A stretch of DNA of 64,000 nt from Onchocerca volvulus. Taxonomy: Eukaryota > Nematoda > Chromadorea > Rhabditida > Onchocercidae. Below, one piece after another: positions 25,601 through 37,441 of this stretch. The position numbers and the translations under genes were made by a program. Every line of letters begins with the position of its first letter. Within the stretch, counting starts at the first letter, position 1. The stretch spans positions 23,031,097 to 23,095,096 of the forward strand of contig HG738138.1 in assembly GCA_000499405.2 (NCBI GenBank), read 5' to 3'. The notes beneath the pieces are model-generated. The model saw only the letters and a list, made by a program, of their open reading frames with translations. It was not told the DNA's origin and searched no databases.

Positions 25601-26288
25601 GCAATGAACGTGAATCAAAATTCAACTCCAGTTCCAACACCAACAAGTGGTGCTGGTATTGGTTCTGATGATGGACATCGTACTAGTACTAATGGCGTGA
25701 TACTTCCAACTGGAGCAGAAGACAGTAAAGATGCAGGTGATGCTACTGGAAAAGGTGAAGACGAGGAAATGCTAGTTGAAGAATGTGAATCATTTTCTGA
25801 TATGCAAAAAGCTCTTCTAAAAAAGGTACTGACAAGCTTCTTACATGAAGTAACAATAGCTTGGACTGTGCTCTAAGTAATAATTCTTTTTTTTTTTTTA
25901 CTTTGGTTTTCAAAATTTTTAAGTCATATTGAAGAAAACATGATTTTCAATTATTTAAATAAAATTAACTGTATTCGAAAATTTCGAAAGCGACAAGTTC
26001 CATAGAAAGTGAATAAGCCCATTTTGTAGATGGAGACATCACTGTTCGATAGGAATGATAGCGTTGGAAAAGATTGTTGTGTGAAAAAAATTTAAACTAA
26101 TGTTTAACTTATGTTTTATTATTTTAAACTTACTGCTGCTATTTAATATATAGTCTAACAGACAGTGTGAGTTGCCCACCGAAGTTTTGTATATTATTAA
26201 ATAAAGGAGTTAGCAACGATTTTGCAAAATTACAGCTTAATTTTTCGTGAATTTATTTTTTCAGGAGACTGCCGCATTATCGTCATGA
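14750..26288 (+). CDS. bcl-11: BCL11-family zinc-finger transcription factor
   Basis: Eighteen exons: 14750-14901, 15534-15895, 16126-16364, 16677-16808, 16986-17124, 20951-21087, 21480-21648, 21877-21942, 22207-22297, 22410-22689, 23013-23182, 23370-23624, 24046-24166, 24452-24595, 24876-25011, 25245-25396, 25601-25825, 26265-26288. All phases agree and give 997 residues. A CCHC finger (C232, C235, H250, C255) has the exact BCL11 spacing and the conserved F/VEHK; it is split between exons 3 and 4. A C2H2 finger at 360-381 is followed by the BCL11 HGLRI signature. The C-terminal triplet at 766-844 contains TGEKPYKC and [13 protein letters not shown], nearly identical to vertebrate BCL11. PolyT lies in exon 2 and polyQ at 546-584. 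The middle finger pair of vertebrate BCL11 is not visible. Expected role: nuclear DNA-binding regulator. TTTCAG-like acceptors at 14580 and 14645 could receive a spliced leader. Intron 5 is 3.8 kb. Confidence 0.9.
15737..15783 (+). repeat. In-frame ACT (poly-threonine) microsatellite
   Basis: An (ACT)n tract inside exon 2 of the BCL11 homolog encodes a run of threonines. Length variation would leave the frame intact because the unit is three bases. Confidence 0.85.
16576..16697 (+). repeat. 66-base tandem duplication covering a 3' splice site
   Basis: Bases 16576-16631 and 16642-16697 are near-identical copies at an offset of 66. Each copy contains a T-rich tract, a ttcaag acceptor and the first seven codons of exon 4 of the BCL11 homolog. 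The downstream copy continues into the real exon. The upstream copy reads on through a few codons to a TAA at 16647-16649. Confidence 0.85.
18816..19094. other. Less AT-rich island with open frames on both strands, in BCL11 intron 5
   Basis: Around 18820-18990 the base composition is more balanced than in the rest of this 3.8 kb intron, and frames are open on both strands, giving ordinary-looking peptides up to about 100 residues. I recognise no domain on either strand. It could be a conserved intronic element, a degraded insertion or a nested exon. Confidence 0.2.
22558..22674 (+). repeat. In-frame CAA/CAG (polyglutamine) tract
   Basis: In exon 10 of the BCL11 homolog, 37 glutamine codons in runs of 14, 18 and 5 are separated by one CGA (Arg, 22600-22602) and one CAT (His, 22657-22659). 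CAA predominates and CAG is interspersed. Such tracts are common in transcription factors and are likely to vary in length between individuals. Confidence 0.95.
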
Positions 26289-29099
26289 TATCACTTATTA
26301 TTCGCACTCATGAAGAAACAATCAATTTAAATAATAATCTCTCTTTTCTTGGTTTCCTGCAGGAGAACATTTACCTCCTGAATTGCTTACTATCTTGCTA
26401 AACTTTTCCACCCACAGTACTTCCAGTGCTGCCTCTTCACCTTAGTACAATTTATTCTATATCTATCTATCTATACATACATATATACATATATATATTT
26501 ATTTATATATAATTAATGAAATATATATTTTTTCTAACCTTTACCTGCGAATGAGCTGCAAATGAATTAAATTAATTAAAAGGCATAGTTATTGTTGACT
26601 TTGCAGTAGTGTGTAACATTCAATTTGTTTTTATATATAATTAATGGTAATATAAAATCACATAATAGCTAGTTGTTTTTGTATAAACTGCATATAAATT
26701 TTGCATTTTATTTAAAAATTTCATATCTATCAGCCCATTCGCAGTTCAAATCTATTTTATATATGGCCTTACATCGGTTACATACAGTCATTTATATGTA
26801 GATTTTTTCTATCAGTGTTATTTCTGTAATATTTCTATAGTTGTTTTTTAAACCTTATTGGTGAAAATTATCCGGTTCGTATTCGTTTCAAGAGAGAATT
26901 TTTCGGTTTCTTTTTTTGTTTTTATTATTTGTGTATCGTATGAATGTGGTATGCTCCCGGTATTTCATATTCATCATACACATAATTTTCTTCGCTCTTT
27001 TATTTTTGTTACTCTTCGAAGCTATTTAACTGAAGTTTTAACCTTTTTGCGATCGTCTCTCGTAAAAAATCATATTTAATGCATCGGTAGTCACCGCTAT
27101 ATACCGGAGTAATTATTTGAAAAAATTTCCGATCTACGAATTTTGTTCGAATTAGCTGGAATTTTTTAAGTCTTCCTTGTCCTTATTTTTTTATTTATCT
27201 GCAAGACGATACTTCTTTAAAGTGATATATTTTTGCTGCCTCATGTATAGTAGAGCTATGTATTGTTTTCTTTTGCTTCTTTTGGTTAACCGGTGGAAAT
27301 ATTTTCGTTCTGTTTCTTTCCTATTTTTCATATAACAAATGTGTTACGTAAGTTGGATGCAGATTTTTGTCAACTCAGGGAAAATTTGTAGTATACCTTT
27401 AAATTTTTTGTCACTTTTTGGATTCGATGAGTTTTTTGACAGTATAAAAACCGCCTATTCAGAAATCTTCCTATAAACTCAAGGACTACTGAAGCTAAAT
27501 TGAAACAGCTTCCAGTTAAATCTGATAGTTTCCTAATGAATACGATCTGAAATCTGGGCTCGTATAAGCATGTATTAATCTACAATAAAGATCAGAAGAA
27601 ACTCCTTTCATTAAATTGTTTGTTTCAGTTTCATAAATGTTGCTAAAATCATTGATATTGAGAAATCTGGGGAGGGGGGAAGGGGGTTCCAACTGGATTC
27701 CAACCAGGTTTATTTCACGCCTCCAATTGATATAAACAATCTTGCCAGCTTTTCAGCAAATCATAGTTGGCAGGATTGGAAAAAAGGATCCTTTTTATTG
27801 TTTGATTAGATTCGCTAGTTTTTTTCTTCTCTACTCTTTCTTTGTATATTTCAGCCTTGTACCATCTTTATTTGCTTTTCAGAGATCCCTACTACTTCTT
27901 AGAATTTACGTCTTATATTTCACGGATCAAAATGTATAATTGAGCAGAGGGTCTCTCAGATATGATTTTTTCGGATTTAAATTAATTTTTGATACCTCTT
28001 TTTCGCTTGGCTTTTTCCCGAATCCTTTTGGTAGTAAATTTTACATGAGCTTCCGTATAGCTATTTATCCAATATCTGAACTGTTATAACAAATTACTGG
28101 TAGAAATTCGAAGGTCAGAGATAAGAGGGGATGTCTGAATAAAAGCGGTCTCGAAATTTCATTCATTGGATGAAGAGATTTGTTTTTTCCTGTTTGTTTT
28201 TTTCAGTGTGTTTAATTTTGTGGTCTTGAAAAAAAAAAATCAGGCAGCCTTTTTTTCGATTTCGGAATATTTTTATTTGTTCTACGTTTAGCATTACGAA
28301 TAGCGCTGTATCTCTGTGTGCGTGTTTGTCACTGTGTATGTACTATAAAATATTATACATGGTTTGAAATAATTATGTGTTTCAAAAGTCCCGGTGATGT
28401 GTACAGCATTCTTCATGGTGTTTTTTTTTTGTCGGTTTAGGATGCTTCAGATTACATAAAATGTGAAACTTTGATATCCTTGAAACAACTTACTGAGGAT
28501 CTTTGATTCATTGATTTGTTAAATAAGACATGTTCACTGTAAACGTTTTGTCGCATTTGCATTTTGATTTATTTTTAACGAGAAAATATGATTCAATTCT
28601 ATCATCAAAACAAAACATTTGAGCGATATATGTTTTCGTAATTTTTGCAAATTTTCCGAATCGTAATAAAATTTCTAGATATCACAGTCGAGAGAAGTCA
28701 GTTAAAATATTTCAAAATATTGAAGAGAAATCAAGAGTTAGTTACGGATTAGGCATCTGGATTTTATTTGATGACAATTGATTTTCATTTAAATTTTTGA
28801 GGAGAATTTCGTTATTTGAACATTTAGCTTTCTGAATGCACTTAAGATGAACGATTATGCAAACATAAATATAATCGAAACCATTCAATGAATAAGTGAA
28901 TCAATCTTATATAAAATCAACAATCTGCTGAATGCTGGTCGAATGATGCACGAGAAAATTTCCAAATATTTCCAATCAAAACATTCTAGCATTCATTGTT
29001 TTTATGCAATACAAGCTAGACCGGCCACGCTTCCCGTGCCAGTTTCCGCTAGTCCATATAAATAAAAATATAAGCATTCATTTGTTCAAAATCTTAAAT

Positions 29100-29345
29100 G
29101 TTCGAAAGTTCTTGAACATGCGCCTATTCAAATTCAACGTTGTATCAAAATTTCAATTCAATCGGTAAAGAACTTGAAATGTTGTGTAAAAATGAACAGT
29201 GTGAAAAAATGAACAGAATGAACACAAGATTTGACAGGTAAAAAGAAAGAATCTGCATTAAAAATTCAATTCAATCAGTAAAAAATTGAAACGTAGTGTG
29301 GCAAATAACAACGGACATTTACATTTTTATTTATATAGATTGACA
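29100..29345 (+). repeat. Retroelement-like relic, copy 2, internally duplicated
   Basis: The segment near 29147-29173 (aatttcaattcaatcggtaa) recurs at about 29260-29286 with small changes, so the relic contains two partial tandem units of about 113 bases. The second ends in the 26-base block shared with 1299-1324. This looks like the tail of a dispersed non-coding element. Confidence 0.45.
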
Positions 29346-29386
29346 TACATGGCGTAGGATCGATCTTTCGCGACATAGCAAACAAA

Positions 29387-29689
29387 ATGGCCGAATCGTC
29401 CGTGATTTCGTCTTTATCTTTTGGAATAGTCATGAAAGATTTTAAAATAATGAATAATAACCTTCTAAATCTTATTGATCATAATTACTTATCTATTTAC
29501 TTTAGAAAATCTGTCTGGGGAATTTTCGTGACTTATATAAGTACAGGTAGAAGTTATTCTGTAACTCCCAGTTATCATTTTTATTTAAGCGAAATTATTA
29601 GTAAGTTGCTATGGCTAATTCAGATATTACAATTAAATAATCTTTATCGGAAAAATCCGAAAATTATTAATGTAAACAAGGAGTGGTAG
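29387..29689 (+). CDS. Doubtful 100-codon ORF between repeat relics
   Basis: The ORF starts at an ATG in good context (aacaaaatgg) and stays open for 100 codons. The peptide is rich in I, L, N, S and Y, without a recognisable domain. It lies between the relic at 29100-29345 and a stretch with LTR-like features, so it may be part of a decayed mobile element. I do not recognise it and a chance frame is quite possible. Confidence 0.15.
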   Translation: MAESSVISSLSFGIVMKDFKIMNNNLLNLIDHNYLSIYFRKSVWGIFVTYISTGRSYSVTPSYHFYLSEIISKLLWLIQILQLNNLYRKNPKIINVNKEW

Positions 29690-31400
29690 TTCAAGAAACG
29701 CGTAGTTTCAAGTGGACTAACAAGTCGGTGAACATGTTTCCTCCAAAACACAAAACAAAGGGACAGACATGTTTCTCGTTTAAATGGAAATTTTATTTTG
29801 AATTATAAGTTCGGTTTTTTTTTTCCGAATTTCGGTTTTTTTAAATCAGGTTTATCACCAGAAGGAGAAACATATTTCATAACAACGGATAATATATTTC
29901 TCGCCGAAATGATGGGCATGATTGCATAAAATGATTGGAGATCAGGAAAGGGAAGAAATCCTGGAAGGATATATAAGGATCGGACTTTGGAGAAGAATCG
30001 TTCTAGTCTAACGGATTCTTGGACACAAATTCTTGGCTAAACATATCAGCTTCAACAATCAACGCGTTCTATAACAATCGATAGTTTCAACAACAATCAA
30101 TCGATAATCTTGGTCGACTATTCTGTTTTTTAGCAAAGAAAGAATAATCCTGTGATCAGTTATATTGGATATTCTTCAGCGATTGTTTATATTATTTTAT
30201 ATTATTCTTCCATCTAACAGTAAAACCCTTTCTCACCAAAAAAATTCGCTTGTGTCGCAAACCAAGCCAACTTTCTCGACAATCTTCGTGCTAACAATTT
30301 GTAACCGTTTTTTGATTTTTCTTTCTATTTGCTGTATAAATTGGTAGGATATGATTTATCGCAACATTTCAACTGAATAATAATAATAATTTTATTTCTG
30401 TAAAAAATCGAAAAATGGTGAATATGCTGGATAGTTTCTAGAAGTGTGACAAAACTTTTTGTGACTGCAACTCAATAGATGTTTATCGCTATTTCTCCAA
30501 GAACAGGCTCAAATCGATGCAGTCCTACTTTAGAATTAAAAACAGCCTAACATAAGACAAGTAAATTAAAGTTTTAATACTTCTAAACATGACTAATTGT
30601 TTGCTTCCAAAAATTGCGAAAATTCTAGAGCAAAAAATGCAGATATTATTCAGTAAACCATCAATATCGGATTTCCTGAAATATTTGCATTAATATCGTA
30701 ATTGATACAAATATTTTAGGAATCCGATACTAAGGGTTTATTATTACGATATATTTTTTGTTGCACTGAAATATCATCGATACTTCGTAGCAAAATATAA
30801 CTAGAGGTCAGAAATTATTTCTTTCGAGAATTCCTTTATTCTTTTATTATCTCTGAACGATAGTGATGATGTTTTTTTCATTTCTTAATTATCAGTTGAA
30901 TTTTTTATTAACATTGCTTCTAACATTTCTTCTTCCTTTTTTTTTGATAACTATTCAGTTTTCTATTGATAAATGAAACGATAAATTGTTCAGCTAAATT
31001 TCATTAAATTATATACGTTAAGAAAATAAAAATGATGAAAATGCATACTGAAATTAAACTTTTTAATGGTGAAATCATATGAATCGTGCAATGGATTGTA
31101 GCCATATCTATAAAGTTTGTGGCAATTTTCGTTTTTATTGATTATCATTATAACTATTGTGGTTTTTGTTCTGATAATTAACGATGATCAAATCTTTTCA
31201 ATTTTCAAAAATATTTACAAAGCAAATTATGGCGTTTGAAAAGGAATTGAATGACAACGAAATTTTGTGTCGAAATACTTAATCATTCGAAATTAATTGT
31301 TTGCTTTATCCAATTCTAGGCTTTGAACAGATGTAGGAGGTGGAAGTGTTGAGATGTTTCATTTGAATTAATCTTGTAATGAATTAAATATAAGTAAAGT

Positions 31401-31604
31401 TTATGCATGCAAAAAACGGGCTGATGACATTTCAAGTTCCAATACCGTTTGATACAATAATGTTTTCATATTACGCCAATCAGAGTAATCTATCCAAGTT
31501 ATAACCAATCCAGATGGCAAGCTGCCAGGGCTTTTGCAAGATTTTTGGATGGTCTGGTCGTTGGACAATTTTTGGCGAGTTTGATTCGGGAAGAGCTTTC
31601 CCAT
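31401..31604 (-). CDS. Unplaced 67-codon ORF, unknown
   Basis: An ATG-to-stop single exon has balanced amino-acid composition (including SLPSGLVITWIDYSDWRN) and locally higher GC than its surroundings. That is unusual for a chance frame in this AT-rich DNA. There is no signal peptide and no family I recognise. It sits just upstream of SNW1 on the opposite strand, and no partner exons were found. It could be a small gene, a retropseudogene or a piece of a mobile element. Confidence 0.25.
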   Translation of the reverse strand: MGKLFPNQTRQKLSNDQTIQKSCKSPGSLPSGLVITWIDYSDWRNMKTLLYQTVLELEMSSARFLHA

Positions 31605-31720
31605 TGTTATTGAGACATTTAGTTCGTCTTGGGGGCTAGATTAAATGATTTTCGTATAAACAATTATGTTTTGTTCTAGTATTTCATTAATATTTTGAAA
31701 AAGTGGTCGCTGAAAAAAGA

Positions 31721-34700
31721 ATGTCAGTAAAACTCGCCGAGTATGTTTTTTCTTTTTTTTCTTTTTATCTCTTTCTTTGTCGCATATTTCTGGAATACAA
31801 GTTTTTTAATATCAAAATTGTAGGTGTACATCACTTAGCTTAAAGAATTAAAGATCAGACCAGACCAAATCCTATTTTGCATTTCTGTGTATTGGAGAAC
31901 AACATTTCAGAAACTACTGTAGCGAATTCTATTTCTTAATAACTGTGACATAGTATTTCAAATTTCAGTGATTCCATTATTCATTTATTTTTATAATATA
32001 TAATCATTACCATGAAAATTACAGCATACTTCCACCTCCATCTTCTACATCTGATGAATGGTCCTCAGTTCGTCGCGACCCGTGGTTTCAGGGACGAGAA
32101 GTAAGTTCGTACAGTCAGCTTTGTTCTAATTTTTTTTGGCAAGAATTATTCGTTTATATCTATTTGTTATATTAAGCAGCTGCCATATATTGTTCATGAA
32201 AGCGCAAAAGTGGTAGAAGCAAGATTCTTTCTAAAAGGTCTCTTAGCGCTGCATAAAGTAAAGTAAATATATTGATGTTTCAGGATGTTTTAAAAGGTGA
32301 TAATATTGGAGCTGTGGTATTGAAAGAGCCACCTCCATATGGTAAAAGAAATGGTTGGATACCGAGAAGCGCTGAAGTAAGTATCTGGTCCTTATTACAG
32401 TTAATTATAACATCAGTTACTTCACCAAAAATTTTTCACTACTTCTTGCAATAAGCAAATTTCTTTCTTTTTTTTTTTTCTTTGCAGGATTTTGGTGATG
32501 GTGGAGCTTTTCCCGAAATACTTGTAGCGCAATTTCCTTTAGGTGGCTTTATTTTGTTTTATTATTATGAATCAAGATCATTATGGATAATCTAAACTGC
32601 AGTCATATGATTTCTGTTTCTTCTTTGCTCAAAGGAGGATGAATAGGGTTGAATTAAAATGTGAACTTTGCCCTTTCTCTTCTGGAATTTTTTTTTTTTT
32701 TTGCATAGTTATTTTATAAGATTAGTTCAACTTATGAAAGTTTACTTAGGCATGGGGATGGATTTGCGCAAAAAATCTAGCAGCGATAAAACAACTGCGC
32801 TTCAATGTGATGCGGAAGGAAAGCTGAGGCATGATGCAATTGCTCGAATTGGACATTCAAAAGATAAAGTAGGTCCAAATTTCCTCCGTTTGACTCACGT
32901 ATTTTTTCCTAGAAAAGCTAAAAATGATTGATTACATTACTTTGGCTGTCATTTGTCATTTATCAGTTATTTGGAGAAATAAATTTTTACAAAAGATCGG
33001 TTTCTAATTTGCAGCATAAATTAAACCGCAAAAGTATTTAATTGCTTTGAATTTATGTGGCAGGTCTTTTTATGAATCACAGTTGCAGATAATCTATACG
33101 AGATTGGCTGATATGAAGCCAAAAATGTTGGACGAAGAAGACGAATCATTTCAAAAACCGGATGAAGAAACAGTTGCACAGCAAACTGAATCTACTCGTT
33201 TGGCATTGGAGAAAATCACTTCAACAAAAGTATAATTTTATGGATTTCTTCCGGAGCAAGGATTTCCATATTTTTAAATGGATTTATACGTAGTGCGGTG
33301 AAAGCCTTTTTCTGCTGTTCAGCGATGTCTTTAGGTTGCAAGTGCTTTACCTGTTCGTCACGCGCAGAAGCCAGATCCAGTGCAATACATACGCTATACA
33401 CCAAGTCAACAAGGTGGTGGACATAACAGTGGCGCTCAGCAACGAATTATTCGTATGGTTGAAGTACAGCAAGATCCAATGGAACCCCCAAAATTTAAGT
33501 ATGTTGATTTTTATATTTTCATTTCTTAGAATTTGTTTTTGCATTTAGAGAATATTTATGTTTTTGTTATCTCTTATTATTAGTTTAAGTGGTATAACAA
33601 AACTTTACTTGAATTTGAGAGAATTATAGAATTTAGTGGAAAATAATTAATCATTGCAACTGTTCATTGATATTATTATGCGTATTCTATTTCAGAATTA
33701 ATCAGAAGATACCTCGTGCTCCGCCATCTCCTCCAGCTCCTATCATGCATTCACCACCTCGCAAGGTTTTTCCATTTCACTCTTCTGAATTCTACATTAC
33801 CCAAAAGATAGAAGTGGCTTCACTTCTGAGTTTAATTTCATTCACAAGTTTTTTTTTATAGCACTGATGTTTTGAAATCCTTTCTTAATAACAGAACAAA
33901 ATATTTTTATTTTTCCAGACAACCGTGAAAGAACAAGCTGACTGGAAAATTCCACCATGCATATCCAATTGGAAGAATCCAAAAGGTTTGTTGCTTCTCT
34001 CAACTGAAATTAGAAATCATTGATATATTGATATTTTTCTACATTTACTTTCTCTAAACTTTAACAGTAATTTTTTGTCAGTTAACTTTGCTTTGAAAAG
34101 AGTTGAAAGCAATTAAGTCAATGTGTCCCTATGTTGCTTTCCATCAGTGGGTTACTATTTGTAACATTTGTTATATTATGATGTATATCGTAAATCTCAG
34201 GAAACATATTCAGTTACTGAGGTGTATTTTATCTTAGGATATTTTCAGGATTCACTATTGCACTGGATAAACGATTAGCTGCTGATGGAAGAGGTTTACA
34301 GCAGGTTTAGACTTTTATAGATCTTTGTGATATTTTTTAAACAAAATGATTGCTAACCCAGTTTCTCACCTAGTAACTATGTGAAAAAGTCTATACCGAT
34401 ATTTTTAAAGGTACATATCAATGAAAATTTTGCCAAATTAGCGGAATCATTATATTTGGCTGATCGCACAGCTCGTGAAGCTGTTGAAACGCGAGCACAG
34501 ATGGAACGTCGTGTCGCTCAAAACAAGAAGGCTGAACAGGAGGAGAAGATGAGGGCTATGGCTGCTAAAGCTAGGTTTGTCTAATTTCTAAAACATGGCC
34601 ATTATTAGAAAATTTTGCTAGAAATACCGATTTTTAGAACTCAATTTTCCTGGAAATGCAAGAAGAATAAATTTTCTGAATACGATTGCGTGATAAGTTG

Positions 34701-36618
34701 AGGAAGAATTTGCAGAAATGATGCAACACATTTAGACGTGGATGTAGTCATTACTGCTGAATTTCATATTTATACATGTTATAGGCAAGAACGTACTATA
34801 CTCAAAAAAGTACATGAAGATGATTCAATAAGTCAAGAAGCTCGTGAACGTGATCAAATCAGGTAGGTTCAATACTTCCTTGTTTATAAATCTTTTTTGT
34901 TCTGGTGATTTAAACATCGGTAGAAATCATTCAATATTTAAGCATCGAAATCATATAGAATCATATAGAGTAGAACGTTATAAGCGATTTAGAAAAAAAA
35001 TGATTTTTTTTCATCATTTTTTTTTCTTTTTCTGTCTCAGAGAAATAAAAGTTTCAAATTTGTTGTTACACGAAGGTAAGGCCATAATGTTTTTGATCTG
35101 TGAGCCAAATTACGAATGGGAATATATGTTGATATAAAATTATTAGTTAGATTTTCAATTACCTTTTTAGGAGAAAATATCCTGAAATAGAAATTGATGT
35201 ATGAAATAGCTGAAACTTTAGAGTTCATTTGATTTTCCGAATTTTTTGCAGGCGTGATCGTTTAGATGAACATCGTCGTGAAAGGAATATTGCCCGAAAC
35301 AATCCAGATAAATTGGATAGGTTTAAGAAGGGTCGTGAACGAGATATTAGCGAGAAAATTGCACTTGGTTTGCCGGATGCTCGGGCAAGGCATCACGAAA
35401 CACAGTTTGATCAGCGACTCTTTGATCAATCTAAGGTTTTTAAATTGCAGATATTAGAGCTATTTTTATTGAAAATCTTCTGGATATTGGTTTTCATTGT
35501 CCTTTATTATGACTTTTCAGTTTTTATTGAAGTTCTTTGATCAGTGGAGAAGGTCGGATGATTTTTACATCATTTTTGACTTCTTTTTTCAGGGATTAGA
35601 TAGTGGTGGTATTGACGATGAAACATATAGCGCATACGATAAACCTTGGCGTGCTCAGGACAATATTCAGCAGCACATTTATCGACCGAGTAAATTACAT
35701 TTGTTTGGGGAACTTGATTGTTCAATATACAATATTTATATACCGAAGAGTCTGAAGAAGTTAGAAATTATACAGATTATGAGATTTTTGAAATCTCACA
35801 ACTATTAATTGCAGGCAAAAATCTTGATAAAGATCTTTACGGTGATGATTTGGATCGTATAATTAGTACCAATCGATTCGTTCCTGATAAAGGATTCAGT
35901 GGTACGGAAGCTGGAGCGGCACGCAATGTTGGACCTGTTGAGGTTTGTTTTATTCCATTATCTTTATATTGCTTGTTGTTTTCAAAACAGCGTCATTTCA
36001 ATTTTTCGTGGGTATATTTTTTCTGGAGGAGGAACACAAAGGTAATTTTTATTCACGTTTCTTATGGATTTTTCTTTGATGAATCCAGTCGACGCATACA
36101 TAAATAATCTCCTTTTCTTAGAATGTTTTTTCTTTATAATTGAGATATTGTTTATTGCATATCAGTTTCTTTTTTTTTTAAATTATATTTTATTGATTCT
36201 TTAAACAGTATAAAAGTTTTTAAGAAACGTGTTTTGTGCAAGGTTTTTTAATCATTTTCATTTCGCATTTCAAAACACAAATCCATTTTTTCTGCTTCCA
36301 TTAAAAGCCTGCAAAAAATAAAATGAAAAATTGAGCAAAATCTAAATAAAAACTGAAAGTTCTAGACAAATTTCAATTTTAATAAGAAATAAGAAATATC
36401 GCACCCACTTTATTTATTTTGCTATTGATTTCATTATTCTTTCAACATTTTTGTTTTTGTTATCTATGTAATTTAATTTTCAGTTCGAAAAAGAGGAGGA
36501 GGATATATTCGGTCTCGGCCAGTTACTGCAATCAGCTAAAGAATCAGGTAAAGAGTTGAAAAAGAGAGCAACTGATGGTGCTGATGAAGGTTCGTCATCA
36601 TCTAAGAAGCGTCGCTAA
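31721..36618 (+). CDS. skp-1: SNW1/SKIP homolog, spliceosome and transcription co-regulator
   Basis: Sixteen exons: 31721-31740, 32025-32100, 32284-32376, 32488-32542, 32750-32868, 33089-33229, 33335-33498, 33696-33765, 33919-33985, 34249-34304, 34411-34574, 34785-34862, 35252-35435, 35593-35689, 35815-35942, 36484-36618. All phases fit and give 548 residues (human SNW1 has 536). Nearly every block matches the family: the early EPPPYGKRNGWIPR-like and EDFGDGGAFPEI stretches, YDAIAR-type HDAIARIGHSKDK, YTPSQQG, IPPCISNWKN with the name-giving S-N-W at 262-264, DKRLAADGRGLQ, VHINENFAKLAE, the charged helix at 310-400, YRPSKNLDKDLYGDDL, NRFVPDK, and a basic KKRR end. Known role: SKIP joins the activated spliceosome in the nucleus and co-regulates transcription. 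The donor of exon 4 (gtggct) is weak. The short first exon, in which ATG is followed by only 17 coding bases, rests on phase alone. Confidence 0.93.
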
Positions 36619-37441
36619 ACTGTCCATAAAGTTTTTTCGAAATGTTTTTATCTTTCTACTAGTGTTTGCTGTATTGATGAAGTTTATTCAATGGATTTCT
36701 GTATAAGATTGTAATAATCATGAGCGCATTCAACTGCATATGGTTCAGAAAGAGAACAATGCATGGTTAAATGCACATTTTTCGATTTACTATTTGCTCA
36801 TTCCAATTTTATCAGGAATTAATTTAAACGAAGACTGGTTTTTTCTTATCTTTAGAAGTTTTCAAGAAGAATAAGATTTCATAATATTCATAATATTTTT
36901 GATCATTGTCTCGTACTTTAAGAAAGGAAATATAAGCATCGAAGAAACGACTTTGCCTCTCATATTTACTCTTTGAGCATATTTGAATTAATATGCGCAA
37001 ATTACAGCATACATGTTGTTTGTTTTTTACTACATTAACAATAATGGCAGATTCCTAGGTTTTGTACTTTATTTAGATTGTTTTGTTCATAACATCTCCG
37101 TTTCCGAATGTTATGAAAAATTTCTGGTCCATAATATTTTTTTGTCTGGATACTATATTGTATTAACAAATCTAAATAAAGAATGAATGGAGTAATACAA
37201 GGAAGCCCATAGAACATTTTAGGCATATCTAAGTTTATTTTTGAGACTGTATCATTTCTTATACTAGAAAACATTTCATTTGTTCAACTGTCACCTGTTT
37301 TGTTTTATTATGCTCTACACTCTCTTTTTTGTGAGCTGAAGTTTATAAACTTTTTTTGTTCCACTTTACTTTTATTGCAGTGGCTGCGTTTTAGGCTGAT
37401 GTAAACTACTAAGACTCTAGTCTGACTTTCTGAATTGAAGA
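36619..37441. other. Shared 3' region between SNW1 and the membrane-protein gene
   Basis: This 823-base stretch lies between two convergent stop codons and must carry both 3' UTRs. It is AT-rich. The minus-strand frame at 37035-37274 has no convincing coding character. Confidence 0.6.

Larger units (their letters stand above)
26289..31720. other. 3' flank of BCL11 homolog and intergenic sequence
   Basis: No established gene. Downstream of the stop lie (ATCT)n and (AT)n stretches consistent with a 3' UTR and a second possible last exon for the BCL11 homolog at 26363-26401. From 28,900 to 30,340 there is a cluster of repeat-like sequence. An unplaced ORF is at 31401-31604 on the minus strand. 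The remainder is AT-rich with no recognisable features. Confidence 0.6.
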
